Shown here in pieces: positions 1 to 8,839 of a stretch of 64,000 nucleotides of DNA. The DNA lies in the NCBI RefSeq assembly GCF_014647595.1, contig NZ_BMPM01000001.1, positions 186,001-250,000 of the forward strand, given 5' to 3'. Under the pieces are notes generated by a model, which was not told where the DNA came from, made no database searches, and saw only the letters and a list, made by a program, of their open reading frames with translations. A program made the position numbers and the translations under genes. Each line of letters starts with the position of its first letter. Positions within the stretch are counted from its first letter, which is position 1. The DNA comes from Paenarthrobacter histidinolovorans (GTDB lineage: Bacteria > Actinomycetota > Actinomycetes > Actinomycetales > Micrococcaceae).

Positions 1-176
1 TCGGGCGAAGGCGCATCGCCGAGGAGCATTGCGCGGAGACGGCCAAGCCCTACACCCAACAGGTGGTCGGCCAGCAACTCCGCGTCCACTCGTGGGCTGG
101 GAACACCGGCGTCGGACAAAACGGCAGTAGCCTCGCGAACGGCGTCCGCGAGGCTCTGGCCTGGGTAAAACGTCAT
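1..176 (-). CDS. prmC: PrmC (HemK) release-factor glutamine methyltransferase, partial N-terminus
   Basis: The translation from the ATG at 176 begins MTFYPGQSLADAVREATAVL and continues with a helical segment (SPRVDAELLADHLLG) typical of the PrmC N-terminal helical domain that docks on release factors. The SAM-binding Rossmann domain and the NPPY catalytic motif lie beyond the window edge, so only about 58 residues are visible. PrmC methylates the Gln of the GGQ motif in RF1 and RF2. It lies 42 bases downstream of prfA on the same strand, which is the standard arrangement and the main support for the call. Start chosen as the first in-frame ATG matching the family N-terminus. Confidence 0.8.
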   Translation of the reverse strand, partial: MTFYPGQSLADAVREATAVLSDAGVPSPRVDAELLADHLLGVGLGRLRAMLLGDAPSP

Positions 177-218
177 GGTTAGCCCTGATTGCTCACGTGA
201 GGGTGCTGTTGTGGCCGG

Positions 219-1298
219 CTATTCGCCGATCGCATCCAGGCGTGCCTGCTCGTCGGCTTCAATCGCGGACTGAATGACGGGCTCAAGATCACCATTCATG
301 ACGGCGTCGAGGTTGTAGGCCTTGTAACCCGTGCGGTGATCGGCAATCCGGTTTTCCGGGAAGTTGTACGTGCGGATGCGCTCCGAACGGTCCATGGTGC
401 GGATCTGCGATTTGCGCTGCTCCGAGTTGGCTGCGTCAATCTGTTCCTGTTGGTGCGCCAAGAGCCGCGCGCGAAGGACGCGCATGCCGGCCTCGCGGTT
501 TTGCAGCTGCGACTTCTCGTTCTGCATGGCCACGACGATTCCCGTGGGCAAGTGGGTAATGCGGACGGCAGAGTCGGTGGTGTTCACGGACTGCCCACCC
601 GGACCGGAAGAGCGGTAAACATCGATCTTGAGGTCGTTCTGGTTGATTTCAAGCTCTTCGGGCTCGTCCACTTCGGGAAGCACCAGCACGCCGGCGGCCG
701 AGGTGTGGATACGGCCCTGAGATTCGGTCACGGGAACGCGCTGGACGCGGTGTACGCCGCCTTCGAACTTCAGGCGGGCAAAAACGCCCTGCGCGGGATC
801 GTTCGAGTTGCCCTTGATGGCGACAGCAACGTCCTTGTAGCCGCCAAGGTCGGATTCGGTGGCGGAAATCATTTCGGTCTTCCAGCCGCGTGACTCGGCG
901 TAGCGCATGTACATACGCAGAAGGTCTCCTGCGAACAAGGCAGCTTCATCGCCGCCTTCCCCGCCCTTCACTTCGAGGATGACGTTGCGGGCATCGTCCG
1001 GATCGCGCGGGATCAGCAGGCGGCGCAAACGCTCCTGCGCGGCAGGGATCTGTTCCTCCAACTGCTCAACCTCTGCGGCAAACTCCGGATCCTCGTCAGC
1101 CATTTCCTTCGCGGCTTCCAGATCATCGTTAAGCCCGCGCCATTTGTTGTACGCCTCCACAATGCCCTGGAGCTGCGCTGAACGCCGCCCCAACTTCCGG
1201 GCAGCAGACTGGTCGGCATAAACAGCAGGATCACTCAGCTGCGCCTGGATGGCAGCATGCTCATCAAGCAATCCCTGTACGGACTCAAACATTTTCAA
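219..1298 (-). CDS. prfA: Peptide chain release factor 1 (RF1)
   Basis: A 359-residue class I release factor recognising UAA and UAG. The codon-reading tripeptide PVT is at about residues 189-191 within [19 protein letters not shown], and the peptidyl-hydrolysis GGQ is at about 234-236 in [15 protein letters not shown]. Length and both motifs are normal for RF1; the PxT tripeptide separates it from RF2, whose SPF motif is seen in the prfB gene of this window. It is followed by prmC, whose product methylates the GGQ glutamine. Upstream lie an inverted-repeat block and rho. The ATG at 1298 gives the usual N-terminus ([15 protein letters not shown]). Confidence 0.97.
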   Translation of the reverse strand: MKMFESVQGLLDEHAAIQAQLSDPAVYADQSAARKLGRRSAQLQGIVEAYNKWRGLNDDLEAAKEMADEDPEFAAEVEQLEEQIPAAQERLRRLLIPRDPDDARNVILEVKGGEGGDEAALFAGDLLRMYMRYAESRGWKTEMISATESDLGGYKDVAVAIKGNSNDPAQGVFARLKFEGGVHRVQRVPVTESQGRIHTSAAGVLVLPEVDEPEELEINQNDLKIDVYRSSGPGGQSVNTTDSAVRITHLPTGIVVAMQNEKSQLQNREAGMRVLRARLLAHQQEQIDAANSEQRKSQIRTMDRSERIRTYNFPENRIADHRTGYKAYNLDAVMNGDLEPVIQSAIEADEQARLDAIGE

Positions 1299-1403
1299 AC
1301 CTCTTTCGACTCGTATGCAAGTCTAATTTGCGCCAACGTTTCTGTAGGCCGCACGAATTTCCCGTCCCGGGAAGTGACGGCCGGACGCAAAGGTGAAGAG
1401 TCC

Positions 1404-1523
1404 GCCGTCGAGTAATTTTGCCGGCCCGGGAGTGGCATCGGGCCTGTCGTAGCGTTGCTGCTGACGTACGCAGTAGGTCAGCAGCAACGCGAAGGGGCGG
1501 GGCCGGCAAAATCACTCGACGGC
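1404..1523. repeat. Nested inverted repeat between rho and prfA
   Basis: An outer pair of 24-base arms (1404-1427 and 1500-1523, one mismatch) encloses an inner perfect pair of 14-base arms (1452-1465 and 1477-1490, centred on GCGTTGCTGCTGAC and its complement). The block starts 16 bases past the rho stop and could fold as a long two-tier hairpin in the rho-prfA transcript. It has no clear T-run. It may act as a terminator, an RNA-processing site, or be a copy of a short dispersed palindromic element; the sequence alone does not decide. No convincing open reading frame lies in 1299-1539, and rpmE, which often sits here in actinobacteria, is absent. Confidence 0.75.
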
Positions 1524-1539
1524 CCCACCCCACGTAACG

Positions 1540-3669
1540 CTACTTGTCGTTGTCCGACTTCGCTCCGAGCGTCGTCTTCTGTACCTGCATGAGGAACTCG
1601 ACGTTGCTCTGCGTCTCCCGGATCTTGTTGGTCAGCAGCTCAAGGCTCTGCTGCTGCTCAAGACCGGAAAGTACGCGGCGCAGCTTCCACATGATCTTGA
1701 CTTCTTCAGGCGAGAGCAGGTTCTCTTCGCGGCGCGTGCCGGACGCGTTGACGTCCACGGCCGGGAAGATGCGCTTGTCTGCCAACTGGCGGGACAGGCG
1801 GAGCTCCATGTTACCGGTGCCCTTGAACTCCTCGAAAATGACTTCGTCCATCTTGGAACCGGTCTCGACAAGAGCAGTTGCAAGGATGGTGAGCGAGCCA
1901 CCGTTCTCGATGTTGCGTGCAGCACCGAAGAAACGCTTGGGCGGGTACAGGGCTGCGGAGTCCACACCACCGGACAGGATACGGCCGGAGGCCGGTGCTG
2001 CCAGGTTGTAGGCGCGGCCCAGGCGGGTCATGGAGTCCAGAAGGACTACAACGTCCATGCCCATTTCCACGAGACGCTTGGCGCGTTCGATGGAGAGCTC
2101 GGCAACCGTGGTGTGGTCGTCTGCGGGACGGTCGAAGGTGGAGGCAATGACCTCACCCTTCACGGTGCGCTGCATGTCCGTAACTTCTTCGGGACGTTCG
2201 TCAACCAGCACCATCATGAGGTGGACCTCAGGGTTGTTGGTGGTGATTGCGTTCGCGATGGACTGCAGGATGAGCGTCTTACCGGCCTTCGGCGGCGAGA
2301 CGATCAGGCCACGCTGGCCCTTGCCGATCGGGGCCACGAGGTCGATGACACGCGGGCCGATCTTCTTGGGGTCCGTCTCGAGGCGCAGGCGCTCCGAGGG
2401 GTACAGCGGAACAAGCTTGGCGAACTCGACGCGATCCTTGAGTTCCTCCGGAGTCTTGCCGTTGACGGACGTCACGCGAACGAGCGCGTTGAACTTCTGT
2501 CGGGCTGACTGCTGGCTGCGGTCTTCGCCATCACGCGGTGCACGGATGGCACCTACCACGGCATCGCCCTTGCGGAGGTTGTACTTCTTGACCTGAGCCA
2601 GGGAGACGTAGACGTCGTTGGCGCCGGGGAGGTAACCGGACGTCCGGATGAACGCGTAGTTCTCCAGAACGTCCAGGATGCCTGCCACGGGAAGCAGGAC
2701 GTCGTCTTCGGTAACCTCGACGTCGTCAACGTCCGGTCCCTGGGCACGGCCACGGCGACGTTCATTGCGATCGCGGAAACGGTCGCTGCGCGTGTTGCCG
2801 TCACGGCCGTCCGGGCCGCCGCGGCGGTCGCTGCGATCGTTCTGGTCATTGCGGTCACGACGGTTGCGGCGGTTGCGGCGGTTGCCGGTGTCGTCGCCGT
2901 CGTTGTTGTCTTCACGGCGGCCGCGGTTGTTGTCGCGGCGTTCGCGCTGCTGGTCGTTCGAGTCGGACTGCTCGCGCTGCTCACGCTGCTCACGCTGTTC
3001 CGTGCGGTCATTGCGCTGCTCACGCTGTTCCGTGCGGTCATTGCGCTGCTCACGCTGTTCCGTGCGGTCATTGCGCTGCTCAGCTGCCGGTGCTTCCGCT
3101 GCTTCAGCCGGAGCTGCGGCAGCTTCGCCGCGGCGGCGGTTGCGGGTGCGTGGCTGACGACGTTCGGTGCCGCCGTCGGTTGCTTCGGCTGCGGCCGGAG
3201 TCTCGACGGCGGGGGCTGCTTCAGGCTCTGAGGCCGTGGCAGCAGTGGTTGCGGCGGCCTCAGCAGCTGCAACGACGCCATCACTCGTAGCGCGGCGGCT
3301 GCGTCCACGTCCACGTCCACGGGGAGCTTCCTGGGCCGGAGCCTCGGCAGCTGCCTCAGCAGGCGCGCTCTTTTCCGTGGCCTTGGCTTCCGCAACCGGG
3401 GCTTCCTTGGCCACGGCAGGAGCCTTGGCCGACGTGGCCTTGGCAGGAGCCTTGGTCGTGGAGGTGCCCGCACGGTGGGCAGAGATGGCCGTGACCAAGT
3501 CCCCCTTGCGCATGCGGGATCCCCCCGAAATACCCAGCTGGCTCGCGAGAGCCTGAAGCTGGGCGAGCTTGAGGCCTGCAAGGCCGCTGCTCTTGGTTGC
3601 TGCCGTTGACGACTCAGCAGCAGAAGATGTTGTGTCCACAGCTGAAGCCAGCTCAGTGGTTTCTGTCAC
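1540..3669 (-). CDS. rho: Transcription termination factor Rho with long charged N-terminal insertion
   Basis: A hexameric RNA-dependent ATPase that ends transcription. The 709-residue product is far longer than the roughly 420-residue E. coli protein because of a low-complexity region of about 80-300 residues: first Ala/Pro/Lys-rich, then Arg/Asp/Asn/Gln-rich, with a 10-residue repeat (EQRNDRTEQR type) encoded by 30-base tandem copies at about 2981-3082. Before it is a Rho N-terminal helical domain (LAGLKLAQLQALASQLGISG). After it come the cold-shock RNA-binding fold, the Walker A motif SPPKAGKT at about 458-465, the Walker B region VVVLLDSMTRLGRAY near 541, and the conserved C-terminus. Extended RNA-binding insertions are known in high-GC Gram-positive Rho. 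Start is GTG at 3669 behind a GGGGAAGG-type ribosome site. Confidence 0.97.
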   Translation of the reverse strand: MTETTELASAVDTTSSAAESSTAATKSSGLAGLKLAQLQALASQLGISGGSRMRKGDLVTAISAHRAGTSTTKAPAKATSAKAPAVAKEAPVAEAKATEKSAPAEAAAEAPAQEAPRGRGRGRSRRATSDGVVAAAEAAATTAATASEPEAAPAVETPAAAEATDGGTERRQPRTRNRRRGEAAAAPAEAAEAPAAEQRNDRTEQREQRNDRTEQREQRNDRTEQREQREQREQSDSNDQQRERRDNNRGRREDNNDGDDTGNRRNRRNRRDRNDQNDRSDRRGGPDGRDGNTRSDRFRDRNERRRGRAQGPDVDDVEVTEDDVLLPVAGILDVLENYAFIRTSGYLPGANDVYVSLAQVKKYNLRKGDAVVGAIRAPRDGEDRSQQSARQKFNALVRVTSVNGKTPEELKDRVEFAKLVPLYPSERLRLETDPKKIGPRVIDLVAPIGKGQRGLIVSPPKAGKTLILQSIANAITTNNPEVHLMMVLVDERPEEVTDMQRTVKGEVIASTFDRPADDHTTVAELSIERAKRLVEMGMDVVVLLDSMTRLGRAYNLAAPASGRILSGGVDSAALYPPKRFFGAARNIENGGSLTILATALVETGSKMDEVIFEEFKGTGNMELRLSRQLADKRIFPAVDVNASGTRREENLLSPEEVKIMWKLRRVLSGLEQQQSLELLTNKIRETQSNVEFLMQVQKTTLGAKSDNDK
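2981..3082. repeat. 30-bp tandem repeat inside rho
   Basis: Two exact 30-base units (3001-3030 and 3031-3060) are followed by a 22-base partial third copy ending near 3082 and preceded by a 20-base partial copy. On the coding strand each unit encodes ten residues of the RNDRTEQREQ type. The length is a multiple of three, so changes in copy number would keep the rho frame. The repeat lies in the disordered RNA-binding insertion, where length variation between strains would be tolerated. Confidence 0.9.
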
Positions 3670-3972
3670 GAAGGATCCTTCCCCCTCGACGGCGTCCAGA
3701 GCGAGAGCTGGACGCGATGATTTGTTCTGGGCTGCAGTTCAGATCTGCAGCCGGTGATTTTGGCCGTGCCTGATGGATTGTGGCCAACAGGGCCGGATAC
3801 TGATCGCCTTCACTGGATCCGGTTACCCGGACAGCCAGCCTGAAATTCAGGAAACAGAGAGTTCTGCGGCACCTGATGCAGGCCGGAAAGAGACGACACC
3901 ACCAACGTTGGCACAGTTGACGAAAGGTACGGCGAAACACCGAAGTCCAAAATCAGGGAACTGCCCGCGGCT
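3670..3972 (-). promoter_or_regulatory. rho leader / thrB-rho intergenic region with two hairpins
   Basis: A 303-base gap with no convincing gene. On the minus strand it forms the rho 5' leader. Two perfect 8-base hairpins are visible: 3692-3715 (GCGTCCAG and CTGGACGC) and 3730-3752 (GGCTGCAG and CTGCAGCC). rho is commonly autoregulated by early termination in its own leader, so these structures are plausible control elements, but I could not pin down a -10/-35 pair. The region also separates rho from the thrB end, so rho probably has its own promoter here. Confidence 0.45.
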
Positions 3973-4947
3973 TTACCGGCGGTGCACTTCCACTCTAGCA
4001 CCTAGAACGTCAACAGCCAGCGTCATCACACGCCAACCAACGTCGGGTGTGTTGGCTGCAGTAAACGAATGGATGAAATCAGTTGCTGCGGCAGCGTCGT
4101 CTGCACCGTTGGCAAGTACCATCACCGTTGGCCCGGCGCCCGAGACAACGGCGGCGTGCCCTGCTGCCCGGAGGGCCGCAATGAGGTCGGCGCTGGGTCG
4201 CATGGCCTGGGCACGGTAGCTCTGGTGAAGGTAATCTTCCGTACCCGGCAGCAGCAGTCCTGGTTCTGCCGTGAGCGCGTGGATCAACAAAGCGGCGCGT
4301 CCGGAATTCATCGCAGCCGCGTGATGGCCTACCGATGCCGGGAGCAGCCCACGCGCCGTCTCGGTGGACAGCTCGTAATCCGGTACAGCCACCACAGGGG
4401 TGACAGATGACGCTACCTCCGCGCGGGTGCTGCTGTACTGCTCGCTGTCCTGCCACGACAGCGCCAGTCCGCCGAAAATCGCAGGTGCGACGTTGTCCGG
4501 GTGGCCTTCCATCTCGCTGGTCAGCTGCAGGATCCACTGGCTGTCCTGCTGGGCCTCCTGCGGCACGAGTGCGTTCGCAGCCGTGACTGCGGCGACCACT
4601 GCAGAAGCAGAGGAACCCAGACCCCGCCCGTGGGGGTTGACGTTGTCCGCGGTGATCCGCAGGCCGGTGTGCTGGAAACCCAGGCGCTCCAGGGCAAGAT
4701 CGATGGCGCGCACTACGAGGTGGGTGGCATCGCGGGGAAGGGTGTCGGCACCCTCACCGGAGAGCTCGAACTCAAGCTCTCCGGTGGTGAGGGTTTCCAC
4801 CGTCAAGGTGTCGTAGATGGAGAGGGCCAGGCCCAGGCTGTCGTAGCCCGGGCCCAGGTTGGCACTCGTACCAGGGACCTTGACGGTCAGCCGTTGGCCT
4901 GCCGCGACGAGTATCCGATCAGTCGCGGTGGGCTGTGTTGATTCCAC
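3973..4947 (-). CDS. thrB: Homoserine kinase
   Basis: A GHMP-family kinase of 324 residues that phosphorylates homoserine with ATP, the step before threonine synthase. The N-terminal substrate motif VKVPGTSANLGPGYDSLG lies at about 23-39 and the ATP-binding glycine-rich loop NPHGRGLGSSASAVVAA at about 104-120; the C-terminal GAGPTVMVLA motif is also present. An upstream reading-frame extension overlaps thrC and has no family similarity. I chose GTG at 4947 because it directly precedes the conserved N-terminus, has GGAAG upstream, and leaves only a 2-base gap to thrC. It is last in the argS-lysA-hom-thrC-thrB unit. Confidence 0.95.
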   Translation of the reverse strand: MESTQPTATDRILVAAGQRLTVKVPGTSANLGPGYDSLGLALSIYDTLTVETLTTGELEFELSGEGADTLPRDATHLVVRAIDLALERLGFQHTGLRITADNVNPHGRGLGSSASAVVAAVTAANALVPQEAQQDSQWILQLTSEMEGHPDNVAPAIFGGLALSWQDSEQYSSTRAEVASSVTPVVAVPDYELSTETARGLLPASVGHHAAAMNSGRAALLIHALTAEPGLLLPGTEDYLHQSYRAQAMRPSADLIAALRAAGHAAVVSGAGPTVMVLANGADDAAAATDFIHSFTAANTPDVGWRVMTLAVDVLGARVEVHRR

Positions 4948-4949
4948 TC

Positions 4950-6053
4950 TTAGTTTTCTTCCAGTCCCAGTTCTGCTGCAACGGTGACGACGTCGTTCGG
5001 CACCTTGACGGGCTGGACGTCGCTGCCGTCTTCGGTCCGGAGAGCCCACTGGGGATCCTTCAGTCCGTGCCCGGTGACAGTGATGACGATGGTTTTGCCC
5101 GAAGGCACCTGGCCTGCTGCGTGCTTCTTGATCAAGCCAGCGACGCCGGCAGCCGAGCCGGGCTCAACGAAGACGCCTTCCTTGGACGACAACCAGCGGT
5201 GGGCGTCCAGGATTTCGTCATCGGTGACGGCTTCAATGAGTCCGCCGGATTCGTCACGTGCCGCCACGGCTGTGTCCCATGAAGCCGGGTTGCCGATGCG
5301 GATGGCAGTTGCGATCGTGTCAGGCTCCGTGATGGGGTGGCCGGCAACGAAGGGGGCTGCGCCGGCGGCCTGGAAGCCCCACATGGTGGGGGTCTTGGTG
5401 GAAACCGCCGGAAGCGTACCGTTGGAGGTCTCAAACGGCGCGGCGTACTCCTTGTAGCCCTTCCAGTACGCGCTGATGTTCCCTGCGTTGCCGACAGGAA
5501 GGACGTGGATGTCCGGGGCGTCGCCCAAAGAATCCACAACCTCGAAGGCACCGGTCTTCTGGCCCTGGATGCGGGCAGGATTGACCGAGTTCACCAGGAA
5601 CACCGGGTAGGACTCACCGAGTTTGCGGGCGATGTCGAGGCAGTTGTCGAAGTTGCCATCGACCTGCAGCAACGTGGCACCGTGGGCGATGGCCTGGCTC
5701 AGCTTGCCCATGGAAATCTTGCCTTCGGGAACCAGCACAGCACATTTCAGTCCTGCGGCCGTGGCATAGGCAGCGGCCGATGCGGAGGTGTTTCCCGTGG
5801 AGGCGCAAACTACCGCTTTGGCCCCGGCTTCGACAGCAGCCGTCATGGCCATCGTCATGCCGCGGTCCTTGAAGGAACCCGTGGGGTTCATGCCTTCGAC
5901 TTTGAGGTAGACCTCTGATCCGGTCAGCTCGGACAGCTTCTGCGCGTGAACCAGTGGAGTGCCGCCCTCGCCGAGGGTGATGACCTTCGTGGCTTCCGTT
6001 ACAGGCAAACGATCAGCATACTCGCGGATTACTCCGCGCCATTGGTGAGCCAC
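4950..6053 (-). CDS. thrC: Threonine synthase
   Basis: A PLP fold-type II enzyme that converts O-phosphohomoserine to threonine. The cofactor lysine is in [11 protein letters not shown] (Lys62), and the phosphate-binding [15 protein letters not shown] segment follows at about 94-108. Length (367 residues) matches the short actinobacterial ThrC class. The start is GTG at 6053, directly abutting the hom stop, so translation is likely coupled. The order hom-thrC-thrB is the standard actinobacterial threonine operon. Confidence 0.97.
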   Translation of the reverse strand: MAHQWRGVIREYADRLPVTEATKVITLGEGGTPLVHAQKLSELTGSEVYLKVEGMNPTGSFKDRGMTMAMTAAVEAGAKAVVCASTGNTSASAAAYATAAGLKCAVLVPEGKISMGKLSQAIAHGATLLQVDGNFDNCLDIARKLGESYPVFLVNSVNPARIQGQKTGAFEVVDSLGDAPDIHVLPVGNAGNISAYWKGYKEYAAPFETSNGTLPAVSTKTPTMWGFQAAGAAPFVAGHPITEPDTIATAIRIGNPASWDTAVAARDESGGLIEAVTDDEILDAHRWLSSKEGVFVEPGSAAGVAGLIKKHAAGQVPSGKTIVITVTGHGLKDPQWALRTEDGSDVQPVKVPNDVVTVAAELGLEEN

Positions 6054-7370
6054 TTAGACCCCTTCTACCCGCAGTACGGATGTGACGGAATTGATGACGT
6101 CGAGGCCTTTGACGGCCTCAACGGTTGCTGCGAGTGCAGCTTCGGATGCACGGTGCGTCACGATTTTCAGCTCGGCCGACTCAACATTTGAGGCAGAGTC
6201 GCGATGGATCGTTTGACGCATGATTTCGATGGAAACGCCGTTTTCCGCAAAGATATGGGCAATCCGGGCAAGGACGCCTGCCTGGTCAGCGACATCCAGG
6301 CCGATGTAGTAGCTCGTATCGGAGGCGTCGATGGTGAGCGCCGGAACGTGGCCGGTGGTGGTCTCGGTACGGCCCGGGCCGCCCAGAACCAGGCGTCGGG
6401 CGGCGGAGACGAGATCGCCGAGCACCGCGGAAGCCGTAGGGGTACCGCCGGCGCCTTGGCCGTAGAACATCAGCTCGCCGGCGTTTTCAGCCTCGATGAA
6501 CACTGCGTTGAAAGCGCCGCGGACGGCAGCCAGAGGGTGCTCGCGCGGGAGCAGCGTGGGGTGGACCCGCACCGAAATCCCGCTGCCGTGGTCCGAAGAG
6601 TCGATCTTCTCGGCGATCGCGAGCAGCTTGATGACGAAGCCGGCTTCCTTGGCGGAGGCGATGTCCTCGGCGCTGACCTTGGTGATGCCTTCACAGTAGA
6701 CATCGTCCAGGGAGAAACGCGTGTGGAACGAAAGCGACGCCAGGATGGCAGCCTTCGCGGCGGCGTCATGCCCTTCAACATCAGCTGTCGGGTCCGCTTC
6801 GGCGTAGCCCAACCGCTGGGCTTCGGCCAGGGCGTCGGCAAACTGCGCGCCGGTGCTGTCCATCTGGTCCAGGATGAAGTTGGTGGTGCCATTGACGATG
6901 CCCAGCACGCGCGTGATCCGGTCGCCGGACAGGCTGTCGCGGATGGGACGAAGGATGGGGATGGCGCCGGCGACAGCGGCCTCGTAGGACAGCTGGACTC
7001 CGGCTTTATCAGCCTCTTCGTAGAGGGTGGGTCCGTCCTGGGCCAGCAGGGCCTTGTTGCCGGTGACCACGCAGGCACCGTTCTGGATTGCGGTGAGGAT
7101 CAACGAACGGGCAGGCTCGATTCCGCCCATGAGTTCGATAACCAGGTCGGCGTCCTTGACCAAGGTGTCCGCATCCGTGGTGAACAGCTCGCGCGGCAGT
7201 TCGACGTCGCGCGGGGAATCGATGGTGCGGACAGCGATGCCGGACAGTTCCAGGCGGGCACCGCTGCGGGCGGCAAGTGCCTCGGCGTCGTCAATCAGAA
7301 TCCGCGCGACCTGGGCCCCAACGTTGCCACAGCCCAGCAGGGCCACTTTCAAGGTTCGCACTTCAGACAT
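6054..7370 (-). CDS. hom: Homoserine dehydrogenase
   Basis: NAD(P)H-dependent reduction of aspartate semialdehyde to homoserine, the branch point towards threonine and methionine. The 438-residue protein has the Rossmann motif VALLGCGNVGAQVA at about 9-22, the catalytic-domain signature around ADPTADVEGHDAAAKAA, and a C-terminal ACT domain of about 70 residues (DQAGVLARIAHIFAENGVSIE) that normally binds threonine for feedback inhibition. It is a stand-alone enzyme, not fused to aspartokinase. Its start overlaps the lysA end by 8 bases, indicating translational coupling. Confidence 0.97.
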   Translation of the reverse strand: MSEVRTLKVALLGCGNVGAQVARILIDDAEALAARSGARLELSGIAVRTIDSPRDVELPRELFTTDADTLVKDADLVIELMGGIEPARSLILTAIQNGACVVTGNKALLAQDGPTLYEEADKAGVQLSYEAAVAGAIPILRPIRDSLSGDRITRVLGIVNGTTNFILDQMDSTGAQFADALAEAQRLGYAEADPTADVEGHDAAAKAAILASLSFHTRFSLDDVYCEGITKVSAEDIASAKEAGFVIKLLAIAEKIDSSDHGSGISVRVHPTLLPREHPLAAVRGAFNAVFIEAENAGELMFYGQGAGGTPTASAVLGDLVSAARRLVLGGPGRTETTTGHVPALTIDASDTSYYIGLDVADQAGVLARIAHIFAENGVSIEIMRQTIHRDSASNVESAELKIVTHRASEAALAATVEAVKGLDVINSVTSVLRVEGV

Positions 7371-8835
7371 TCGCCACTCCCATGTCGCGGTTCAAGAGAT
7401 CTTCTTCGGTTTCCCCGCGGACAATCAGCCGGGCAGCTCCGTCGCGAACAGCGACAACGCCAGGCCGGGCCAGGTAGTTGTAGTTGCTGGAGAGGGCCCA
7501 GCAGTAGGCGCCGGTACCCGGTACTGCGAGCAAATCACCGGCTGCCACGTCCGCGGGCAGATATACATCTCTAACAACTATGTCGCCGCTCTCGCAATGT
7601 TTGCCCACTACTCGGGACAGCTGCGGAGCCACGGTGGAACTGCGGGAAGCCAGAATTGCCGAATAATCCGCGTCGTACAGCACCGGACGGGCGTTGTCGC
7701 TCATTCCACCGTCGACCGACACATAGCGGCGCGGATACGTAACGTTCTCCTGCTCTGCGTCACCGCCGGGAGCATCCACGCGAACAGTTTTGAGGGTGCC
7801 GACTTCGTAGAGGGTAAACGTGGTGCTGCCCACGATCGCACGTCCAGGTTCGATGGAGATGCGCGGCGCGGCGATCCCCAGCTCAGCGCAGGTGGAACGC
7901 ACGACGGCGGCCATCGCCTCCGCGATCTCGGCCGGCGGACGCGGAGTATCCACCGGGGTGTAGGCGATTCCGTAGCCCCCGCCCAGGTCCAGTTCGGGCA
8001 GGACGATGGAGTACTTGCTCTGCATGGCCGAGAGGAACCGCAGAAGCTTCTCCCCTGCCACGGCAAAACCGTCGGGCTCGAAGATTTGCGATCCGATGTG
8101 GCAGTGCAGGCCCAGGAGCTCAATGCTCGAATAGGACGTTGCTGCTGCCACTGCTTCCTCGGCAGCAGACAGGCCTGCTTCCTCAGTGGAGTCTTCGGCC
8201 ATGGAGAGGCCGAACTTCTGGTCCTCGTGGGCCGTGGCAATGAATTCATGTGTATGGGCATGGACGCCGGGAGTGAGACGCAGCATGACCTTGGCGGTTT
8301 CGCCGCGGCTGGAGGCGATCTTGGCTACGCGTTCGAGCTCGTCCAGGCTGTCCACCACGATCCTGCCAACGCGCATGTCCAGTGCACGGTTGAGTTCGGC
8401 GTCCGACTTGTTGTTGCCGTGCAGGCCCAGGTTCCGTCCTTCGATCCCGGCACGGGCAGCGACTGCGAGTTCACCGCCGGAACACGTGTCCAGACGGAGT
8501 CCTTCCTCTGCCACCCAGCTGGCAACTGCCGTGCACAGGAACGATTTGCCGGCGTAGTAGACATCCACTCCCCCGCAAATGTCCGCAAAGGCAGCGTCGA
8601 AGGCGTCTTTGAACGCCCGGGCCCGGGAGCGGAAGTCCGACTCGCTCATGACGAACAACGGAGTCCCGAACTGTTCCTTGAGTTCCTTGACGGAGATACC
8701 GTCGATGGCGACTTCACCGGCGTCGTTCTTCTCCACCCCGGCCGCCCACATGGGCGATTGAAGGGCGTTGAGGTCTTCCGGGAGGGCCAACCATTCCGGT
8801 GCGAGAGGAGAAGCGTGGCTGGAATCTGTGGTCAT
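7363..8835 (-). CDS. lysA: Diaminopimelate decarboxylase
   Basis: A PLP fold-type III enzyme of 490 residues that makes lysine from meso-diaminopimelate. The cofactor lysine is Lys97 in DVYYAGKSFLC, the LGLHCHIGSQI motif lies mid-barrel, and the EPGRAIVG and CESGD motifs that build the active site are present. The frame continues 18 codons upstream, but ATG at 8835 (MTTDSSHASPLAPEW) sits just 4 bases after the argS stop and gives the expected N-terminus. It overlaps hom downstream. Placement between argS and hom is typical for actinobacteria. Confidence 0.96.
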   Translation of the reverse strand: MTTDSSHASPLAPEWLALPEDLNALQSPMWAAGVEKNDAGEVAIDGISVKELKEQFGTPLFVMSESDFRSRARAFKDAFDAAFADICGGVDVYYAGKSFLCTAVASWVAEEGLRLDTCSGGELAVAARAGIEGRNLGLHGNNKSDAELNRALDMRVGRIVVDSLDELERVAKIASSRGETAKVMLRLTPGVHAHTHEFIATAHEDQKFGLSMAEDSTEEAGLSAAEEAVAAATSYSSIELLGLHCHIGSQIFEPDGFAVAGEKLLRFLSAMQSKYSIVLPELDLGGGYGIAYTPVDTPRPPAEIAEAMAAVVRSTCAELGIAAPRISIEPGRAIVGSTTFTLYEVGTLKTVRVDAPGGDAEQENVTYPRRYVSVDGGMSDNARPVLYDADYSAILASRSSTVAPQLSRVVGKHCESGDIVVRDVYLPADVAAGDLLAVPGTGAYCWALSSNYNYLARPGVVAVRDGAARLIVRGETEEDLLNRDMGVANV

Positions 8836-8839
8836 TTTG

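Noticed and set aside
1285..1533. An 82-codon frame that could be rpmE between rho and prfA
   Set aside because: The translation does not resemble ribosomal protein L31 and overlaps the inverted repeat.
2981..3082. Regular 30-base repeats that could suggest a CRISPR array
   Set aside because: The copies are directly adjacent with no spacers and lie in frame inside rho.
6204..7574. A 456-codon plus-strand frame over hom
   Set aside because: Shadow of hom; low-complexity translation with no family features.
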